A stretch of DNA of 64,000 nt. It comes from Porphyra umbilicalis (Eukaryota > Rhodophyta > Bangiophyceae > Bangiales > Bangiaceae). The notes beneath the pieces are model-generated. The model was not told where the DNA came from. It searched no databases and saw only the letters and a list, made by a program, of their open reading frames with translations. Each line of letters opens with the position of its first letter. Position 1 is the stretch's first letter. The translations under genes were made by a program, and so were the position numbers. Where the stretch lies: assembly GCA_002049455.2 (NCBI GenBank), contig KV919036.1:1-64000 (forward strand). The letters are read 5' to 3'. This document shows, piece after piece, positions 27,062 to 37,835 of the stretch.

Positions 27062-28648
27062 TCACCCAATGTACGGGGCAAGCAGTTCGCCTCGGTCGCG
27101 ATAAATGTCCGCGGTCAGGTCAGCTCGCAGGCGCTCGTTCTCCTGCACATTCTGCGTCTCAGCCCAAGCATCAAAAATGGCAGCCATGCCAGCGGCAGGC
27201 GGGTGGGCGACGGGATTAAGAGCAGGGGGCGCGTTGCCGACGGCGTCAATGTTATCCATTGCCGCAGCGACGCCGCTGACGCCACCGCCAGGTGCTGGAG
27301 CCCCGGCGGCAGCAATAACACCGCCGACGCCACCGGGACTGCCGCCGCCAGGTGCACCTTCCCCGGCGGCAGCAATGCCGCCAGCTGGTGTCCCACCGCT
27401 CTGTCCTTCCCCCCCATCTGACCCGCCGCCAGCATCGCCACCTACGCCACAGTTAGTCCCACCATCACCCCCCACCGCACGTCGACGGCGACTCAAAAAG
27501 TTGCTACGTCGACTCTCCACACACATGTTATGCAGAATGCAAATGGCCTTGTAGGTCGTCACTAGCTGCGACACAGAGCGGTAGCGCCCAGGGTGGAGCG
27601 CAACGTGAAAGCGCTTCATCAATACGCCAAACAGCCGCTCCACGTCCTTTCGGATGGCCTCTTGGAGGCGGTTGAACGTCGTCTGCTCCTCGGTGGACGG
27701 CTTGGGGTGTGGCGACATCAGAAAAGCGTAGCGCGGGTAAATCCCGTCGACAAGGTAGTAGGGTAGCGTGCGGGTGCGGCCATTGATAGTAAAGGGCGTG
27801 CCGCGAGGCGGCCACCTGCCGCCAGTGACGTCCAGGTACAGCGGCGACTGCTGCATGACGTTGATGTCGTTCAGACTGCCGGGGGCCCCAACAAACAGGT
27901 GCCACACCCACAGGTCCTCGTCACACACAGCTTCTACGACGATGCCCCGCTTGCCCTTGCGACTCTGGTACGCCCCCGCCATCCCCGTCGGGCACTGGTG
28001 CCACTCCCAGTGGCAACAGTCGAGGGAGCCCATGCACCCCGGCATCCCGCGTTCCTTGTTGCGCTCCATAATGGTGTTGAGCTCGTCTTGGTTCGGTCGT
28101 CGCAGGTAGGTAGGTCCCCATCGCTTGACAATAAACTCCATCAGCAACTTGGTCGACTCGGCGATCACCGTCCGGGACAGGCGCACGTACTCGTCCGCTC
28201 GGTCGGCCGCCTCGCCGTAGGCGATCACTCGAAAGGCAGCCACTACCTTCTGCAGAGGATGCGCTTGCAGCTTGCCCGTCGCATTAATGCGTTGTTGGAA
28301 GAAAGGCTCGTCCTTAACAGCCAAATAGATACGCCGAAAAACGGCGCGGGGGACACGGAACCGCGTCTCAAAGTCCCGGTCATCGTAGATAGGGAGCACA
28401 CCGCCAACACCGAAGTAGTCTCGCAAAATGGCGTGCACACCGGCCGCAAAGTCGCGGCGCTTGTTGCCACGGCGCCCCGCGGTGGAGCCACGATAAAGCC
28501 ACCGTCGCGCGATGCGCTTGGCGCGCGCGCGTCGGCGCACCGCCATGAGCACATTGACGTGCGCCTGCACCACAGCAGCAACGTCCGCGCCGTCGTCCTC
28601 GGCCAGCAGGGCGGCGGTGGCCGAGACCTCCTCCTCCTGGACGTCCAT
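27062..28648 (-). CDS. PIF/Harbinger DDE nuclease (transposase)
   Basis: A 528-residue protein of the DDE_Tnp_4 / plant transposon superfamily, which cuts and joins the element ends. Candidate catalytic residues are D210 in GSLDCCHWEW, D301 in YYLVDGIYPRY and E337 in DVERLFGVL, with the conserved GSLNDINVM (D261) between. A helical N-terminus (residues 70-190, with YDDRDFETRFRVPRAVFRRI) precedes the core; CILHNMCVE marks its end. A Gly/Ala-rich tail (about 390-490) leads to a short helical C-terminus. The ATG giving MDVQEEE was chosen because upstream sequence is low complexity, though the frame stays open for 159 more codons. It is the same length in copy 2 with a few substitutions. Confidence 0.95.
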   Translation of the reverse strand: MDVQEEEVSATAALLAEDDGADVAAVVQAHVNVLMAVRRRARAKRIARRWLYRGSTAGRRGNKRRDFAAGVHAILRDYFGVGGVLPIYDDRDFETRFRVPRAVFRRIYLAVKDEPFFQQRINATGKLQAHPLQKVVAAFRVIAYGEAADRADEYVRLSRTVIAESTKLLMEFIVKRWGPTYLRRPNQDELNTIMERNKERGMPGCMGSLDCCHWEWHQCPTGMAGAYQSRKGKRGIVVEAVCDEDLWVWHLFVGAPGSLNDINVMQQSPLYLDVTGGRWPPRGTPFTINGRTRTLPYYLVDGIYPRYAFLMSPHPKPSTEEQTTFNRLQEAIRKDVERLFGVLMKRFHVALHPGRYRSVSQLVTTYKAICILHNMCVESRRSNFLSRRRRAVGGDGGTNCGVGGDAGGGSDGGEGQSGGTPAGGIAAAGEGAPGGGSPGGVGGVIAAAGAPAPGGGVSGVAAAMDNIDAVGNAPPALNPVAHPPAAGMAAIFDAWAETQNVQENERLRADLTADIYRDRGELLAPYIG

Positions 28649-29627
28649 ACGGAAAGCAGGGACGCACACCACCGGACCCCGTGGGGGGCGGGGTGGGAAT
28701 GGGGAAGAACAGCAGGGGCGCCTGGTGCGACGTGGAAATGGAGGAGGGGGGGAGGAGGGGGGACGAGCGGTGCGAGCAGCGCGCGTGCCCAGCGAGATCG
28801 AGGAGGGGGGGGGAGTGGGATGGAGCCCAGCCGTGAGAGCAGAGCGCGTGGCCGGCGCGATGGGGGAGGGGCCGCGTCGGCCGTGCTCACGAGTGTGGTG
28901 GGTGGACGAAAATCGGCGGCGGCGGGATGGGGGTGACGACGACGGTGGCAAGCAGCGGGCGGCCCGTGCCGTCCTCTGAATGGCGTGCCCGGCCGACCAC
29001 TGCGGACAGCCACCCCAGCCCATCCCCCCACTGCAGATGCACGCCGAGATGCCCCGCCACCACCCCCCCAGGCAGCGCTCGTGCGGGCGCCCCCGGCCAC
29101 TGATGCACGGTGGCTGGGCGGCCACCCCCCTTCAAACGGTGCCGATCGCGGCCCCCGCCATCCAGGCGCGACCGTTCAGGCTGCAGGACCCCCTCAGGCT
29201 CCTGTCAGGGCGCCCCAATAGCTGTAGCATAGCGACCGGCCCAATCTCGCCCCTCCACGCGGCGCTGTCGACGGCCCGCGCCGCCCTCGTGAAACGACCA
29301 CCCTCCACGAGGGCTCCCAGAGAGGCCCTCCGCAGGCGCAGCTCACCTGGGTTGACAGCCCCTCCCCTCTCAGATTGCTCTGTGAGCGATGCGTGGGAGC
29401 CACGCAGGCGCAAAAAGATCCAACGCGCTTCCCTCTGTGCATGCCGTGACAAAATATCTGGCGAGAGCCGTGAACCCGCTTTCGAGAGGAGTGGTCCAGA
29501 TCGACAATTTCTAGTTTCTGAATGACTGTGAAAAACCGGGGCTGATCGTGGACCCACACGTTGCTCGCTTAAGCGTGCTATCTTCTATACTATTTCGAAT
29601 CGTTCGACCAATGAGAGAGCATAGAAG
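28649..29627. other. Region between the nuclease gene and the right subterminal repeats
   Basis: Probably the promoter and 5' leader of the minus-strand nuclease gene, GC-rich near the ATG and moderate further right. No separate gene or clear TATA is seen. Confidence 0.4.
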
Positions 29628-29800
29628 AATGGGGTCGGCTTCGGTCCGACCCCATTTCCGGTCGGGAATGGGGTCGGTCCGGCACGGGCCCCATTTCTGA
29701 AAGCAACATATGCGTTGTACTTACGTCATTTGCTTTGGGCGAAATGATGCCTAAATGGGGTCGGAGACGTTGATGCGGGAGCGTTCCGGCCCCATTTCCT
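29628..29800. promoter_or_regulatory. Right subterminal AATGGGG(TCGG) repeat cluster
   Basis: The motif AATGGGG or its complement CCCCATT occurs about six times in 170 bp. It includes an inverted pair GAATGGGGTCGG...CCGACCCCATT at 29628-29656 and further copies near 29668, 29690, 29752 and 29790. The left end of the element has the same motif pair. Binding sites for the SANT protein or nuclease are the likely role (inference). Confidence 0.55.
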
Positions 29801-29858
29801 TAATAATGAGACACGTTTGCGCCACGTTGCGCCACGTTTCGCAAATATGACTTGGGGC

Positions 29859-29878
29859 CGACGTTGCAGGGTTTGCTC
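29859..29878 (-). repeat. Right terminal inverted repeat, Harbinger copy 1
   Basis: Reverse complement of the left 20-bp repeat, perfect match, followed directly by the TGA duplication. Confidence 0.93.
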
Positions 29879-29881
29879 TGA
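29879..29881. repeat. Target-site duplication TGA, right copy
   Basis: Matches the TGA before the left end. The next base continues the TPR codons of the interrupted gene. Confidence 0.9.
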
Positions 29882-30515
29882 GGCGCTCACGGTGTACACG
29901 CGGTCGGCGGCGCCGCTGTGGTGGGCCAGGACCCGGTACAACCTTGGGATAGCCTACTACGACCGGCTTGTGGGCGACAAAGCAGCCACCATCGAGGCGG
30001 CCATTGCCTGCTACGACGATGCGCTCACCGTGCGTACGCGGGAGGCGGCACCGCTTCAGTGGGCGGCCACTCAGCACCACCTCGGCAAGGCGCACCGCGA
30101 TCGTATGTTTGGGGACCGGGCGTCTAACGTTGCGGCGGCGGTCGCCTGCTTTGACCGTGCCCTCACCGTGCGCACCCGGGCGGCGGTGCCGCTCAACTGG
30201 GCTGAGACGCAGTACCAAATTGGTGTGATGCACCACGGCCGCTACGAGGGGAGCGCCACGGCTGCGGTCGACTTGGACGCGGCGGTCGCCTGCTACCGGT
30301 TGGCGCTGGAGGTGCGCACGTCCGATGCGGCGCCGCAGGACTGGGCGCTCACGAGTTTCTTCTTGCTGATGGCGTTTGTCGACGGGGAGCGCTGGTCGGC
30401 AGCGGCAGAGTGCGGGCTGGCATTGGAGCGGTTCGGGCCGCGCTGGACGGCGTGGCCCGCACAGCATGCGGCTGTGGCGAGCGCCGTTGCAGAGGCCCGG
30501 CGCGTGCTTGCGTAG
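29882..30515 (+). pseudogene. NB-ARC/TPR gene, 3' part separated by the transposon
   Basis: Continues the interrupted TPR array: about four more repeats with the same AI.CY..ALTVRTR...PL.WA.TQ signature, then a C-terminal helical segment and TAG. Joined to the 5' part at the TGA duplication it is in frame, giving 923 residues in total. No decay is visible in this half, so the insertion is young. Alone it lacks a start and the ATPase domain. Confidence 0.88.
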
Positions 30516-32743
30516 CTGTTTGGTGAGGTGAGGTGCCGGCACCGTTCGGTGTGTATCGTCATGCCACTGCACCCGCGATGTCCTTCGCTTTTTTCATGAA
30601 CATGTACGTGCCGGCGGCGGTCACAGAGTGACGTCGGGGATAGCGTTAGCACAACTTGGCCCGCCGAAAACCGCGGCTGCTCGGGTGCTAGAGAGGGTTT
30701 TGATGAATACATGCGGCGTCCGCTACTAGGGGCGCTGCGAGTGGGCATGTCGTCGGCGTTGCCGGCCTCGCTGATGAGGCAGACCGTCAGAGCCGAGTCG
30801 CTGCAGAAGTACCCGATCGCGTCGTGCCACCATGACTATGTACGTTGGCGGTCACGGCCGCCCCACGGGGGGGGGCGGAGTCGGACGCACACCGCACCTA
30901 CGTGCGGCAACGTGCGCGGCGGTGGCGCCGCGCGCGTCGTCTGGTTGCGCGGTGCGCTGCGCCCGCTCGCCCTCGGGCGCCACGCCGCCGTCTGTGGGGG
31001 TAGTCCAATCCGTACCCCCTACCCCCCCGCCCCTCAAGCCCCCCTCCCCCTCCCCGCACCGCGAGGGGCGCTGCATCGGCGGCCGTGCCGCCGCCGCGGC
31101 GGCGGCACCGCCGCACACCCATGGGCGTCTGCCCCGCTCTCTCGCTGCCTGCCGGAACTGAGCGCCCATATCCTCACCACTCCACCCTCGAGGGGCGGCC
31201 GCCCCTTGCCTCCGGGACCGACCTCTTCCCCGTTCACACCCGCCCCTGATGGTAGATGCCGCAACACGGCCGCGAGCCGCAACGGGCACGCGCCACCCCG
31301 CGACCGGCCCACGTCGCGCCTGCCGAAGAGCGCACATCAACTCATGGTGTACGAAGCAGCCCCCCAACCGTCATGGCCCTCACTCGCCGCCAACTCAGGC
31401 GGGCGTCTGAGTACATGCCAGCTCGCGCCTCCGCCGGCCAGAGCACTTGCACGCACGCTGAGGCATGCGGGGCGGTCTGCCCTCGTCACAACTGCAGCAA
31501 TGGCCGGCGGTGCGAGGGGCTCAGCCGGCAGCCAATGCGGCTGTGGCCACATGACATCAGGTGACAGGACCTCGCGGCGCAGCGCCCACCGCCACGGTCG
31601 TCGTCGCAGCGCGTCTGCACGAGCATCCCTGCGGGAACAGACGCAGGATAAAACCGGGACCGACGGCATAGGCACAGACCCGCTGGGCCGCGGACGGACA
31701 GGGATCCATTGCACTTTGATTGGCTCACAATCGCGCTCACAGCCAGCCGACAGCAGCATGGCGCTCCTCCATTTTCCTCATCATTACAGCTGTTCTTTGA
31801 CCACATTCAGAACATTCAGACCATGGTTTATTTACTGGAACCAAACTCAAAGGCCGCGAGGGCGGAAGACGGCGACCACGGCCACGGCCACGAAGACCCA
31901 CCGCCACCACCACCCTCCGAGGCACCCTCGCAAAAGCGAAGATGGAGCCAAGCCCGTCACCCAGCACCACTTCGACGCCAACCAACAATCACCTGGCCCA
32001 GCCACATCGACTACGAGCCACCACATCCCCCCTCCCGCCCTCACAGAAATGCGCAACTCATCTCCCCCCCCGTAGCCCCCCGTACTGAGAAGCCAAGCCC
32101 AGTCGACCACAAGAAATAAAGCAAGAAGAGAAACACAGAAACATGAAGGCGGAACAACAGAGCAAAAGGGAAACGGTCAGAAGACGTCCCGTCGGAAGCA
32201 TGACATCATGACACGACCCTGCGCTACATCTGAAGGCCTGTGTCACACCCTCATGTCCACTGCATGCCACCCGAGAAACAAACAATGCTCCAAGAAACCG
32301 CCCCCTCCGCCCTTTTACAAAGGGACGCGACCTCTCCCCCCACATCCTGCACCCCCGAAGGAAGTCAACCGGCAGACACAGGTGGAGTAATGCACATAGA
32401 AAAGAGGAAGCACTCAAGCGCAAGAGGATATGAGAGGGAGCGGAAGGGGGTGAGGTGCGTGTGGAGACGGGACCTACATGAGGACGACGCGGCAATGTAG
32501 GCGCGACCACCGACTGCCGCAACAATCCGCGCCTCCCCCCCCCCCCCTAATAGCGGCACAAAGATGCACCCGACACATCACACACGGTGGGCAGGCGAAT
32601 CAAACAGCCTCACACACAACACACAAGAACGACGAAGGCAACACCGCTGTGCGTAGCAGATCTGCTCGCCGATGACGGGACACTTTGATCAGGTCGTGCA
32701 GTCGCCAACTTGGGCTCTCCAAGGGTCAAACACCGAGCTGACC
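30516..32743. other. No supported gene
   Basis: GC-rich to about 31300, then Pro-codon-rich and A/C-rich to 32560. Several frames of 100-450 codons exist on both strands but none has a domain, a convincing start or codon consistency. A TAA inside an AATAAA lies at about 32115 on the plus strand, and an inverted AATAAA at about 31829. Confidence 0.45.
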
Positions 32744-32854
32744 GACCAATCAGATGCCGAAAAAGTGTCCGCGCTGTCATTCTCTGCTGGAAGACGCCCA
32801 GAAGCACCTCGGTGAAGCACCTGTGAAGCACTGGAAGACGCCCAGAAGCACCTA

Positions 32855-32985
32855 CAGTGCGTTCTCGTTATAAGAGAATCGTTTACAAAAGAATATGGGT
32901 CGCGAGTCTTCCATTCCAGTCCGTGTGGGCCACTTTTTCTTCATATTGAGCCGAATCAGCTGTCTCTTATAACGAGAACGCACTG
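32855..32985. mobile_element. Tc1/mariner-type MITE family B, copy 1
   Basis: 131 bp with terminal inverted repeats CAGTGCGTTCTCGTTAT and TA at both sides (32853-32854, 32986-32987). The interior matches the copy at 61935 in reverse orientation. No coding capacity. Confidence 0.9.
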
Positions 32986-32987
32986 TA

Positions 32988-33116
32988 TTGTGCTTCTCAC
33001 AAAAACTGGATCCGCAACATCCGCTTCAGCATCATTAACCGCCCCCTGAGCCAATGAAACAGTGATTGTGCATCGGAAGCTGATGCACCGAGGTCCAGTT
33101 TTTGTGAGAAGCACAA
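32988..33116. mobile_element. MITE family C, copy 1
   Basis: 129 bp with terminal inverted repeats TTGTGCTTCTCACAAAAACT, flanked by TA. The left TA is also the right TA of the adjacent family B element, so one used the other's target duplication as its own target. A second copy of the same length is at 49348 in the opposite orientation. Confidence 0.9.
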
Positions 33117-33347
33117 TAGGTGAAGCACCTGTGAAGCACCTAGGTGCTTCTGGGCGTCTTCCAGCAGAGAATGACAGCGCGGACATTTTTTCGGGATCTG
33201 ATTGACCCAGGTACCTGGGTCCTGTACGGAAGGTGGGGTTAGGATGAAGGCAAGAATCCCATTGGTGGAGGGATGTTGAGATGCTGTAATGATGAGGGTG
33301 TCTGCATGCGCCACGTTGACATGGAAGCCGCGCTCTATAGTACTGTA

Positions 33348-33479
33348 CAGCCGTTCTCGCAAAAACCTCGCACGCCAACTGTTGCACCACTCTTACGAAT
33401 CGGCCTCTGCGACCCCCTGCAGACCGATTTGTAAGAGTTGTGTGACAGTTGGCGTGCGAGGTTTTTGAGAGATCGCCTG
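33348..33479. mobile_element. Hairpin MITE family A, copy 2
   Basis: 132 bp, begins CAGCCGTTCTCGCAAAA and ends with a slightly degraded complement, flanked by TA. The near full-length inverted arms meet at a short centre rich in CTGC. More diverged from copies 1 and 3 than they are from each other. Confidence 0.8.
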
Positions 33480-33757
33480 TATGGGGAGCAGGTGGGGTTG
33501 GGATGCGTCATCCAATCAGATGCCCCGGCACAAAGCTTGTTCACATTACTCGCGGAACACGAACAGCAGTGCACAGACTGTGGATCCCGCCAAAAAAATA
33601 GGCGCACAGAGCCGCACCATGCCCACGCGCGCGCGCCGCCCCACGACGGCCTGAATCCCCGCTGGCCAGTGGGCGGCGCTGGCCGGCGGCGCGGCCACAC
33701 TCGGCGGCGGCGGCGGCGGCGGCGGCGGGGAAGGGGGGATGGGGGGGAGTAACGGTA

Positions 33758-33758
33758 N
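33758..33758. other. Single N, probable assembly join
   Basis: The N replaces the first 13 bases of the left terminal repeat of Harbinger copy 2. The plus-strand sequence before it is G-rich and unrelated to the element. The true left flank of copy 2 is therefore unknown. Confidence 0.7.
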
Positions 33759-35464
33759 AACGTCGATCCCATCTTCCAATTGGGGAATCTAGAGGCGCAA
33801 CGTGTGGCATGCTGAATGGAGAGCCCATTCTGGGGGCCCTGTTTGGGGCCAGACGCGATGTAGTTGGGCATCGAGCTGTCTGAAACGAGCCACGAGACGG
33901 TCTGAATGGGGTCGTCATTGCTGGGTTATGTGTAGCCCCATTCTGGTAGTCCAAATCCGAATGAAAGCGAAGGAGCGCTAAGGGATCTCGATCAGCGCTT
34001 AATGAAACGAAACCACCGAAAAGTTGTCCGGAAAGTGTGCCCAACAGTCGCGGTGAGATTGCCACGTCCTCGTCAAGCGCCAGATATGCCGCTAATAATC
34101 GTCGAAACCGATGACAACGTCGAAGAAAGAGGCACTCAAAGGGACGAACGGGCCGACACCTGGCACGGCCACGACATAAATCGGGCACCTCATTGGAACT
34201 AGGCCCCTGGGAAGAATCCGATCTCCTCGTGCGCAGTCCTGTCGATTGTAAACGGATTGGATCGGGCCACAGAAGGCTCGTCGCGAGATATCAACAGGTC
34301 AGATGTCGTTGCCGTTGACACTCTCGGGAGCTGTTTTGAAACCGCCCAGTTTGGAGGGAAGTGCAGTCATTGGCTGATCCAGTGAATCGAACCAATCTGT
34401 CGTCCTGGATGGCATCACTTTTCTCAAAAGCTGCACTTTTGGTGACTAGTCGACGCCACAAACTGTCGGCTTCGGTGCCACTTGCACAATGCTCGGTTGA
34501 AGCTGGGTCGCGTCATCGGATGAGATCGTGCGTGAGTGGGCCACTGGAGGGGTGCGAAGCGCTCTGCGCATTGGGTGGACACGGCGACGCCTCAGAACGG
34601 ATGGCCAGCCGGTCACGTGACCAACTGGTCATCCTTTTGACGTTGGAACGGCCGCCGCGCCAACGCCCTCGCTGGCTCAGGAGGCGTGACGGCATTCAGC
34701 GCCGCGACTCGTCAGGGGCCGCCTCGCGGCCCCTCAGCCGTCCGACGTGTGCCGCGCCCGGCGTGTCAGTCCGACGCGTGCCGCTCGACCCCCCAGCCGT
34801 CCAACGTGTGTGGCGTAGGGGCGTATGATTCCCGCCTGTAAACGGGTCTGCGTTGTCAGGCTGCCGTGGCGGGTCTCTCCGGCTCGTCCCACCCGCTCGT
34901 TCATATTTTATCGGGCGGGCACGGCGCCTCTGTGGACGGGCTGCACGTGGGACGACGAGACGCATGCGCGCTGGTCGGTTCTCAACCGTGACCAGTTTCT
35001 GGGAGCCAGGTGTCCTGCGGGGCGGGCCAGGCTGACGCAGTCCCCCCACACTCGCTCACCCGCCGTCGGACGGCAGGTGGGATTGGGCGGGCGGCGGGGA
35101 CGCGTCTCCTCTGTGTGCGCAATCGCGCCGGTGTGGTGGGGCGTCTGTGCAGCGCGCGCGCTCCGGCTGCCATCCCGCCCACCCCTCCCCTCCACCCACC
35201 GCGCCCACCCCTCCCCCCCTCTGTAACCGCGCTCATGACGCGTGTGAAGGGCGCCAACGACACGCGACGACGCCGAGCGCAGCGGCAGCGCAACGGTCGC
35301 GCTGCCACCCCGCCCTCTCCGCCTTGCACCTGCGCGGGGCCGTGTGACCACGGCACTACGGACGCCCCCCCCCCCCCCCCCCACCTGCTGAACGGTGCGC
35401 TGCACCCTGCCGCCCTTCCCGCCTCGGGTCAACGAGCTTCGCCGGTCCCAGGGAGGACGGCTCC

Positions 35465-36503
35465 ATGTACGCGCCTCCCCCCCCACCGCCCCGCGCTTTC
35501 GGGCCCTCCCCTCCCCGCAATCACTCCCGCCCCCCTCCTGCCGGCCGGGGTGTTGGCCGGCCGCTTAATCAAGACGGCCGGCCTCCGGCACCACACCGGC
35601 TGCCCTGCCCTCCTCATCCCCGCCGCCTCGGACCTGACGCTGACCGCGCCGATCCTGACGACCGACGTGTTCGTCGACGCGTCGACGACGACGGGCGCTA
35701 TCACCCTCAAGCCGGCGGCGACTATCCCCGTCGGTGGAGCCCGCCTCGTCGAGCAGCGGGCCCGCCTCGCGGGCCCCCTTGGCGCAGCCCCCTCGACGCC
35801 CGGCGGGCCCCCCACAGGCCCCCCCCCCCCCCCGTGGTGGAGCCCGCAGCGAGGACCAACGGGCGCCCCACGGGGCCCTCGACGGTGCAGCCCTCCGCGA
35901 TGACTGGCGGGTCCCGGACACGGATCCCCTCGCTGGAGCCCCCCGCGACGACCGGCGGGCCCGTTTGAGGACCCAAGGTGCTGGCCGCCGGAGCCACCGG
36001 TCGACGATCACCGGCGTTCGTACGGCGTTTGGCCGCCGCCACCCCCGTCCTCGTCCACCCACGGGTACGCGAGCGCGGGCGAGCCGTGGCCAACCGGTGG
36101 GTACGACCCCACCGGTAGCTGGTCTTCCGCGTGGCGGCCACCGCCGTACCCGGTGTGCCACCGTCCGACGCTCTGGAGCGGCGAGTCACCCGCCAAGCCA
36201 CACGGCGGGCTCGCGTACCAGTGGGCGTTGACGACGGGGCAGCCGCAGAGCACGCCTTTGCCGTTGATGTTGTTGCCCGCGCCGCCGCAGCCCTCGCTGC
36301 AGCCGACGCCGCAGGAGCCAGCGCGCCAACCTCTGTACGTGGTCGGGAGCCACCCAGCCCCGCAGCCGACGCCGCAGCCGACGCCGCAGGAGGCAGCTCG
36401 CCACCCTCTGTACGTGGTAGGCGGCCACCAAGCCCCGCCCCCCTCGACGTTTGTGCTGGTGCCTGCTCCCCCCAGCCTCCCCAGCAGGCCCCTCTCTACC
36501 TGA
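35465..36503 (+). pseudogene. Pro/Arg-rich frame of copy 2, frameshifted at poly-C
   Basis: Counterpart of the frame upstream of the SANT gene in copy 1. C-run length differences shift the frame at about 35785, 35830 and 36470 (six C here, seven in copy 1). Either homopolymer sequencing errors or real slippage. Confidence 0.35.
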
Positions 36504-36543
36504 CGTCGCCGTTCCAGCAGTGAAATACAACCTCCCCAAGTCC

Positions 36544-37776
36544 ATGGGCTCCAGCCTGGGATGGACGGACGAGGACCGCGTGCCGCTGTGTAGGGCCTAC
36601 CTGGAGGTGAGCGAGGACCCTGTGAGCGCCACTGGTCGCTCCAAGGACCAGCTGTGGGCGGCTGTGCACGAGAAGTGGACGGACCTGATGACCAAGAAGG
36701 GGCCCCTGCGCGTCAAGCGCAACGTCAGTGCGTTGGAGAAGCAGTTCAAGAAGATCCGGAAGGGGGTGAGCTCGTTTACTTCTCACTACCTGGCCGTCAA
36801 AAACATGCAAACTACCGGGAACCTGACGGAGGAGGACATTATCAGCGGTGCGGTCGCGCGGTACTGCTCGCTGGACATCTACGAGTCCATCCGCAGCGAC
36901 CGGGAGAAGGACAAGCGCAAGGGCAAGACGGCCAAACGCAAAGCCAAACTGGCGCATTGCAAGTGGGTGGGGTGCTGGCGCGTTTTGCGCACATCTGACA
37001 AGTTCAGCGGCGCGGCCAACACGGCGGACGACGCGAGTGTCGACGTGGGCGACTCTTCAGACGAGGACGGCGAGAGCGGGAGCACGAGCAGCCCGAACTC
37101 GCGCAACAAGGGGTATCAGAGCCGCCCGGGCGGCATCAAGGCCGCCAAGCTGATGCGGTCGGAGGACGCTGGAATGGAGAAGCAGGTCAAGGCGAGCACG
37201 GCGGCGGTGGACAAGTTGACCGTTGCGCAGCAAGAGCGCACTGCGCTTTGCTTTTTTGACTCTCCCTCGATGCGTCACACGCCCGAGGCGGCACAGTACC
37301 GGCAGGCTGTTATGCTCAAGATGATGCAAGCTGCTGGCCTGGCGGCGCCCCCTGCACCGGCTCCCACGCCTGCGCCGCCGGCGCGCAGTGCTGCCAAGAA
37401 GATCCATGTTGTGGAAGTTGGCGACGGCGTGGCCGCCATGGAAGTCACCACTCTCGCGGCTGATGCGTCGTCGTCGGCGCCGCCGGCGGCCGGCTCTGCC
37501 GCCGGAGCTAACGCGCCGCCGGGGGAGGACCCACCGGCGGCGCGTGTGGCAGCAGATACTGCTGCTGCAACGGCTCTGGCGGCGGGGGCGAAGTCGCCGG
37601 CGGCGCCGCCGGCGCGCGGCAGCAGGGGGGGCGACAACCAGCGTGGCCGCAAGTCGCAAGCCGCGAAGCAGCGCGCCGCTTCTGCGGCTCTCAGCAAGCA
37701 GCTGGATACAACCCGCGGCCTTGACCAAAGTAGCGAGTCTGACACGACGACGACCACCACCACGGACACTGAGTAG
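36544..37776 (+). CDS. Harbinger SANT/Myb-like protein, copy 2
   Basis: 410 residues, same length as copy 1, with an intact SANT/Myb-like domain at the N-terminus, a basic cluster and an acidic Thr-rich C-terminus. Only a few substitutions separate the copies (for example Ser-Tyr-Tyr to Ser-His-Tyr and Val to Met). It should be able to bind the same end sequences. Confidence 0.85.
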   Translation: MGSSLGWTDEDRVPLCRAYLEVSEDPVSATGRSKDQLWAAVHEKWTDLMTKKGPLRVKRNVSALEKQFKKIRKGVSSFTSHYLAVKNMQTTGNLTEEDIISGAVARYCSLDIYESIRSDREKDKRKGKTAKRKAKLAHCKWVGCWRVLRTSDKFSGAANTADDASVDVGDSSDEDGESGSTSSPNSRNKGYQSRPGGIKAAKLMRSEDAGMEKQVKASTAAVDKLTVAQQERTALCFFDSPSMRHTPEAAQYRQAVMLKMMQAAGLAAPPAPAPTPAPPARSAAKKIHVVEVGDGVAAMEVTTLAADASSSAPPAAGSAAGANAPPGEDPPAARVAADTAAATALAAGAKSPAAPPARGSRGGDNQRGRKSQAAKQRAASAALSKQLDTTRGLDQSSESDTTTTTTTDTE

Positions 37777-37835
37777 CGTAGCGACTGTGTATTGCTTTGT
37801 GCTTAGTGACATGTAGCAGCAGCTCGGTGACAACG

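Larger units (their letters stand above)
16339..29878. mobile_element. PIF/Harbinger DNA transposon copy 1, with histone H3 cargo
   Basis: A complete 13,540-bp element with 20-bp perfect terminal inverted repeats and TGA target-site duplications, inserted in an NB-ARC/TPR gene. It encodes the two proteins expected of the superfamily: a SANT/Myb-like protein on the plus strand (left half) and a DDE nuclease on the minus strand (right half), transcribed towards each other. Between them lie a full histone H3 gene with promoter elements, a possible 18-residue-repeat protein, a G-rich about 108-bp minisatellite and a GGC-rich array. Typical Harbingers are a few kb, so this one is unusually large. 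The intact ends, intact genes and a second, more than 99 percent similar copy in the window point to recent mobility. Confidence 0.93.
32744..33207. mobile_element. Inverted-repeat element containing two nested MITEs
   Basis: Outer arms of 66 bp (32744-32809 and 33142-33207) match as inverted repeats with about four mismatches, starting GACCAATCAGAT. Just inside each arm is the direct repeat GTGAAGCACCTGTGAAGCAC. Two TA-targeting MITEs sit in the centre. This looks like an older foldback element later invaded by two others. Confidence 0.65.

Noticed and set aside
30711..32075. 454-codon plus-strand frame
   Set aside because: Low-complexity Pro/Arg/Ser sequence with no domain, no convincing start and competing frames on the other strand.
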